A program made the position numbers and the translations under genes. A stretch of DNA of 64,000 nt from JAPOUP01 sp965221405 (lineage in GTDB: Bacteria > Pseudomonadota > Alphaproteobacteria > Rhodobacterales > Rhodobacteraceae): positions 1,674,001 to 1,738,000 of the forward strand of contig CBDCSE010000002.1 in the NCBI GenBank assembly GCA_965221405.1, given 5' to 3'. The notes under the pieces are model-generated. The model was not told the origin of the DNA. It was given only the letters and a program-made list of their open reading frames with translations, and searched no databases. Shown here piece by piece: positions 60,610-64,000 of the stretch. Each line of letters starts with the position of its first letter. The first letter of the stretch is position 1.

Positions 60610-61614
60610 TTGGCAACCCTGGCAGAGATCGCAAAGAAGGCTGGCGTGTCCTCGGCCGTCGTTTCGCGGGTGATCAACAAAGACGCGACATTGCGGATCG
60701 GGCGCAAGACCCGCGAGCGGGTGGAAGCGGTTGTGAGCGAAATGAACTACGCGCCCAATGTCGCCGCTCAATCGCTCCGGTCAGCCAGGTCGGGGACGCT
60801 TGCCATCGTGCTGCACAACATTGCCAACCCGGTTTACGCAGAGATCCTGCGTGGTGTCCAGGAAGAGGCGGAACGTGAGAACGTGGCGATTCTTTTGGGT
60901 GACGCGGCGGCGGGCGGTGCCAGCGGCTCGCGCCTGGCCCAGATGATCGGCGGCGGTGGTGTCGACGGGTTGGTTCTGCAGGCCAGCGGGTCCGGCACCG
61001 ATTTGCTGATCGCTCAGGCGGCGCGGCAGAATGTGCCGGTGGTCCTGTTGCAAACGCGGCTGGACATAGATGCGCATCTCATATCATTGCCTGATGCGGA
61101 GGCCGCCGCGATGGCAACCGCACATCTGCGCAAGCTTGGCCACTGTCGCATCGGCTGCCTCGCCACCGGGAAAGGCCTGACCTTCACCGAAAACCGCTTG
61201 CGAGGCTGGCGCGATACCATGGGCGATGATGCGAGGAATGACTGTGTTGTTCACAGCGATCCAACCGCAATTGAGGGCGAGGTGGCCGTGCACGACCTTC
61301 TAAAGCGTCAGAGCAACCTGACGGGCCTCGTCTGCTTCAACGTTGTCGCGGCCGTTGGCGCCTTGCGCGCCTGCCGGGCCTTGGGGCTTCGGGTACCAGG
61401 CGATCTTTCGGTCATCGCCATCCACGACGTGATATTCGCTCAAGACCTGCACGTTCCGCTGACGGTCGTCCGGATGCCGCTGGCCGAGATGGGAAGGGCC
61501 AGTATTCAGTTGATCTGTTCGCGGCAAAGCGCGTCTTCCACAGACATTCGAGTGCCATCGCCCCCTGAACTCATCACCAGAGAAAGCTGCGCACCGGTCA
61601 CCGCTGTTGTGTGA
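60610..61614 (+). CDS. LacI-family transcriptional regulator (LacI-2)
   Basis: A 334-residue repressor starting with TTG. Helix-turn-helix and hinge: TLAEIAKKAGVSSAVVSRVI, then RKTRERVEAVVSEMNYAPNV. The effector-binding domain has TLAIVLHNIANPVYAEILRG and GLRVPGDLSVIAIHDVIFA. It is divergent from the CoA-transferase operon. The shared 16-bp site suggests that it controls both convergent operons between 52.5 and 60.5 kb. Confidence 0.92.
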   Translation: MATLAEIAKKAGVSSAVVSRVINKDATLRIGRKTRERVEAVVSEMNYAPNVAAQSLRSARSGTLAIVLHNIANPVYAEILRGVQEEAERENVAILLGDAAAGGASGSRLAQMIGGGGVDGLVLQASGSGTDLLIAQAARQNVPVVLLQTRLDIDAHLISLPDAEAAAMATAHLRKLGHCRIGCLATGKGLTFTENRLRGWRDTMGDDARNDCVVHSDPTAIEGEVAVHDLLKRQSNLTGLVCFNVVAAVGALRACRALGLRVPGDLSVIAIHDVIFAQDLHVPLTVVRMPLAEMGRASIQLICSRQSASSTDIRVPSPPELITRESCAPVTAVV

Positions 61615-61674
61615 ATAGGGCCACATCAGTTTCGCAACCACCAATTTGTGCACCGCAAGACTTCCCAAGACCCC

Positions 61675-62066
61675 CGTTCCACAGTGAAGTGCAACACCCG
61701 ATGTGGGTGAGGTCTGGCTGAGACGGCACATGATGTTGCGAATCGGCCGGATGGCGGCGACAGTCCCGGTGATTAAGCAAGGAGACTGTCATGCCGAAGG
61801 GCTACCGCCACCTGACCCACCCCGAGAGATGCCAGATCCACGCCACGAGGAAAAGCAGGCTTTCGAACGGGGCGATCGCCCGCCAGCTGGGGCGCGACCG
61901 GACCACGGCCTCGTTGTGCCGGAACCCGGGAAAGCGCGGCTACCGGCACGCCCAGGCGCAGCGCAGGGGGGCCTCGCTGGTCCCCGGGAGGATGACGCCG
62001 GAGCTGTGGGCGCTGGTGGAGGAGCGGCTGGTACCAGCGGCGTCGAACGACTTAACGACGTCGTAG
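61675..62066 (+). mobile_element. IS30-like relic, copy 3
   Basis: Left end as in copies 1 and 2 (GAAGTGCAACACCCGATG at 61686 on, GATGGCGGCGACAGTCCC, GGAGACTGTCATG). The transposase then starts at 61791: PKGYRHLTHPERCQIHATRK, SNGAIARQLGRDRTTA (helix-turn-helix), then a frame disturbance before the S-R-E-L-x-R-N region. The gene stops at 62066, and the catalytic part is absent. Confidence 0.7.
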
Positions 62067-62639
62067 CAGAGGCCGCCGCCCGAACGGCCGGGCATCCCGC
62101 ATCCTGGCCCGCGCCATGGGGGTCAGGAGGTTCAGGCGCGGGCATCTCCCCGCAGCACCTTGCGGTGCGCCTGTAGTGCCGCATGGTAAGCTGCCTTTCC
62201 GTCGCTGCTTCAGGAAGCGCGGCGCGTTCCCGAATGCCGGGCAGGACACCAGCGCGGGCGGCATCCTGCCCGGGACCCAGTGTGGCGGGTGCCTCGCGGT
62301 GGCCCGAACCCGGCAGGACATCGCTGAACGCTTCCGCGTCGGCCCGCAACCGGACATCCCGGAACATCGCCGCACAGGGGGGCCGGTGCCGTCCGTGACT
62401 TGGGCGGCCTCGTGCGGGTCGGAACCCTGCCCGGCTACCTCGCCACCCTGACGCTCAGCCGCATGCGCCGGGTCACGGCGACATGCAGTGATGGTCTGAT
62501 CACGGGCGCAAGGTTTCGGGCCGGACGCCCGGGCGATCTCCTCCCGCGTTTCCTTCTCCGGTCACTCCGCTCGCGGCCCGCTGAACCGGTCCTGCAGCGC
62601 ACAGCAGGCGCAGCTTGACGGCGGCAAATTCTGCGCCCG
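62067..62639. other. GC-rich sequence, unresolved
   Basis: About 570 bases with several overlapping open frames on both strands, none with motifs I recognise. The composition resembles the neighbouring IS relics, so it may be the decayed remainder of a mobile element. Confidence 0.35.
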
Positions 62640-63704
62640 CTACACACGCTCGCCGTCCTCGCCCGCGAAGACGTGTGCGCTGGAGGCGTCCCAGTCCAGA
62701 TGCACGGCTTCGCCAGGCGCACTCCTGTACATTCCGGGAACGCGAACAACGAACTCGCCGAATTCGGATGCGACCTGGCAATAGGTATCGGGTCCGGTCG
62801 GCTCGAGCGCGGAAACGCTGCCCGGCACGCCCCGGTCGGCCAGACGGATCGCCTCGGGGCGCACGGCGTACGAAACGGAACGGCTGCCTGACCGGCTCAG
62901 CCTATCTCGCTGCTCGTCGCTGAGCGGCAAGACGTACCCGCTGCTTGAAACCAAGTCGGCGCCAGATCGGGCGGCGTCAACGACGTTGATTGCCGGCGTG
63001 CCGATGAACTCGGCGACGAACCGGTTCGCCGGACTGGAATACACGGCCTCGGGCGTGTCGAACTGCAGCACACTGCCGTCCTTCATCACGGCGATGCGGT
63101 CGCCCATCGTCATGGCCTCGACCTGGTCGTGGGTTACGTAGAGCGTCGTCGTCCGCGTGCGCTGGTGCAGCCGCCTGATCTCTCCCCGCATCTCGACCCG
63201 CAGCTTCGCGTCAAGATTCGAGAGGGGCTCGTCGAACAGGAACAGGCTCGGATCCCGCGCAAGCGCGCGGCCCATCGCGACCCGCTGGCGCTGGCCTCCC
63301 GACAGCTGGCCCGGCTTCCGGTCCAGCAGGGGCTCGATCGCAAGCATCGCCGAGACCCTGCGCGCGGTCTCGTCACGCTCCCGCTTCGGAATCTTGCGCA
63401 TCTCGAGCCCGAAGACGATGTTCTGCCTGACCGTCATGTTCGGGTACAGCGCGTAGTTCTGGAACACCATCGCGATGTCGCGATCCTTGCTCGCCACTTG
63501 CGTGACGTCGCGCCCCCCGATTTCGACCCATCCCTTTGTCGAGATCTCGAGACCTGCAACGATATTGAGCAGCGTGGACTTCCCGCACCCGCTCGGTCCG
63601 ACCAGGATTATGAACTCCCCGTCATTGACGTCCAAGCTGATGTCGTGCAGCACGGAGACCGAACCGAACGCCTTGCCGATGTCACGCAATCTCAGGGACT
63701 TCAT
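62640..63704 (-). CDS. Carbohydrate ABC ATP-binding protein (MalK/UgpC type)
   Basis: A 354-residue ATPase. Walker A GPSGCGKSTLLN (near residue 38), signature LSGGQRQRVAMGRAL, Walker B LFLFDEPLSNLDAKLRVEMR, and H-loop LYVTHDQVEAMT. The C-terminal TOBE-type domain (residues about 240-354) is present. It serves CUT1 sugar, glycerol-phosphate or oligosaccharide importers. It lies 9 bases after the permease gene and probably continues an operon that enters from beyond the window. Confidence 0.93.
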   Translation of the reverse strand: MKSLRLRDIGKAFGSVSVLHDISLDVNDGEFIILVGPSGCGKSTLLNIVAGLEISTKGWVEIGGRDVTQVASKDRDIAMVFQNYALYPNMTVRQNIVFGLEMRKIPKRERDETARRVSAMLAIEPLLDRKPGQLSGGQRQRVAMGRALARDPSLFLFDEPLSNLDAKLRVEMRGEIRRLHQRTRTTTLYVTHDQVEAMTMGDRIAVMKDGSVLQFDTPEAVYSSPANRFVAEFIGTPAINVVDAARSGADLVSSSGYVLPLSDEQRDRLSRSGSRSVSYAVRPEAIRLADRGVPGSVSALEPTGPDTYCQVASEFGEFVVRVPGMYRSAPGEAVHLDWDASSAHVFAGEDGERV

Positions 63705-63713
63705 GCTCTATCC

Positions 63714-64000
63714 TTATCCTTTCACGGCACCCTCGGTCAGGCCGCGCAGGAAGTACTTTCCCGCGACGACGTAGACGACGAGCGTGGGCAGAGCGGCGAT
63801 CAGCGCGGCCGCCATGTCGACATTGTACTCCTTCACCGTGTCCGAGGAGTTCACCATGTTGTTGAGCGCGACGGTGATCGGCTTCGTATCGGTGTTGGAG
63901 AAGGCGACTCCCACGAGGAAGTCGTTCCAGATATGGGTGAACTGCCAGATGACTACTACTACTACGATCGGGCCGGAGATCGGCAGGATGATCCGGACGA
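63714..64000 (-). CDS. Carbohydrate ABC permease (MalG type), C-terminal part
   Basis: Partial gene running out of the window; its last 95 codons are visible. IWQFTHIWNDFLVGVAF and AALIAALPTLVVYVVAGKYF, with the C-terminal LRGLTEGAVKG, are typical of MalG-type permeases. Just before that, five consecutive Val codons come from a GTA repeat (about 63952-63966). It pairs with the MalK-type ATPase. Confidence 0.85.
   Translation of the reverse strand, partial: VRIILPISGPIVVVVVIWQFTHIWNDFLVGVAFSNTDTKPITVALNNMVNSSDTVKEYNVDMAAALIAALPTLVVYVVAGKYFLRGLTEGAVKG

Overview
The window is a chromosome segment of an alphaproteobacterium. The evidence is the rimP-nusA-ylxR-infB operon (42818 to 37506, minus strand), with an alphaproteobacterial IF-2 N-terminus and a YlxR/L7Ae-type protein. 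The many TRAP, TTT and ABC importers, the BKACE (DUF849) enzyme and the cytosolic sulfatases fit a marine, possibly host-associated heterotroph. Insertion-sequence relics and broken genes suggest a genome that has been through IS expansion and decay. No tRNA, rRNA or CRISPR array was seen.

Layout. (1) 1.1-10.0 kb, minus strand: an RbsABC-type sugar ABC importer with three Gfo/Idh/MocA dehydrogenases and a sugar isomerase/epimerase; upstream lies a fragment resembling a sulfatase C-terminus. (2) 10.5-17.2 kb: malonyl-CoA decarboxylase and a YciI-like protein (minus), then a plus-strand operon of RutE-like nitroreductase, OsmC protein, TRAP DctPQM importer and intradiol ring-cleavage dioxygenase. 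(3) 17.2-28.6 kb: a GntR regulator, a homocitrate/isopropylmalate-synthase-like enzyme, a truncated IclR regulator, and an operon of cyclase-type hydrolase, cupin, SDR, 3-hydroxyacyl-CoA-dehydrogenase-like enzyme, branched-chain-type ABC importer and BKACE. (4) 28.6-30.0 kb: IS5-type element, a possible DUF4338 fragment and a short repeat with inverted ends. (5) 30.0-36.8 kb: TRAP-TAXI importer, GST and sulfatase, with an IS630-type relic between the last two. (6) 36.8-44.4 kb: the housekeeping operon between IS relics. (7) 44.4-61.6 kb: a catabolic island between inverted IS30-like relics, with two LacI regulators, a TTT importer, a sulfatase, its formylglycine-generating enzyme (FGE), four oxidoreductases, a solute-binding-like protein without a signal peptide, and an operon of CoA-transferase, crotonase, MBL hydrolase, dehydrogenase and MetE-like protein. 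(8) 61.7-64.0 kb: IS30 relic, then a MalK-type ATPase and the end of a MalG-type permease.

How the genes may work together. Both sulfatases and the FGE lack signal peptides, and each sulfatase is next to an organic-anion importer (TAXI-TRAP or TTT). The simplest reading is import of a sulfated organic acid, cytosolic desulfation, oxidation by SDR/ADH enzymes and CoA-linked breakdown. A 16-bp near-palindrome occurs twice in the island, before the solute-binding-like/SDR/ADH operon and between the second LacI gene and the CoA-transferase operon. These two operons converge with their stops only 4 bp apart, so one LacI regulator probably controls both. All substrates are unknown; everything here comes from reading the sequence, with no database search.
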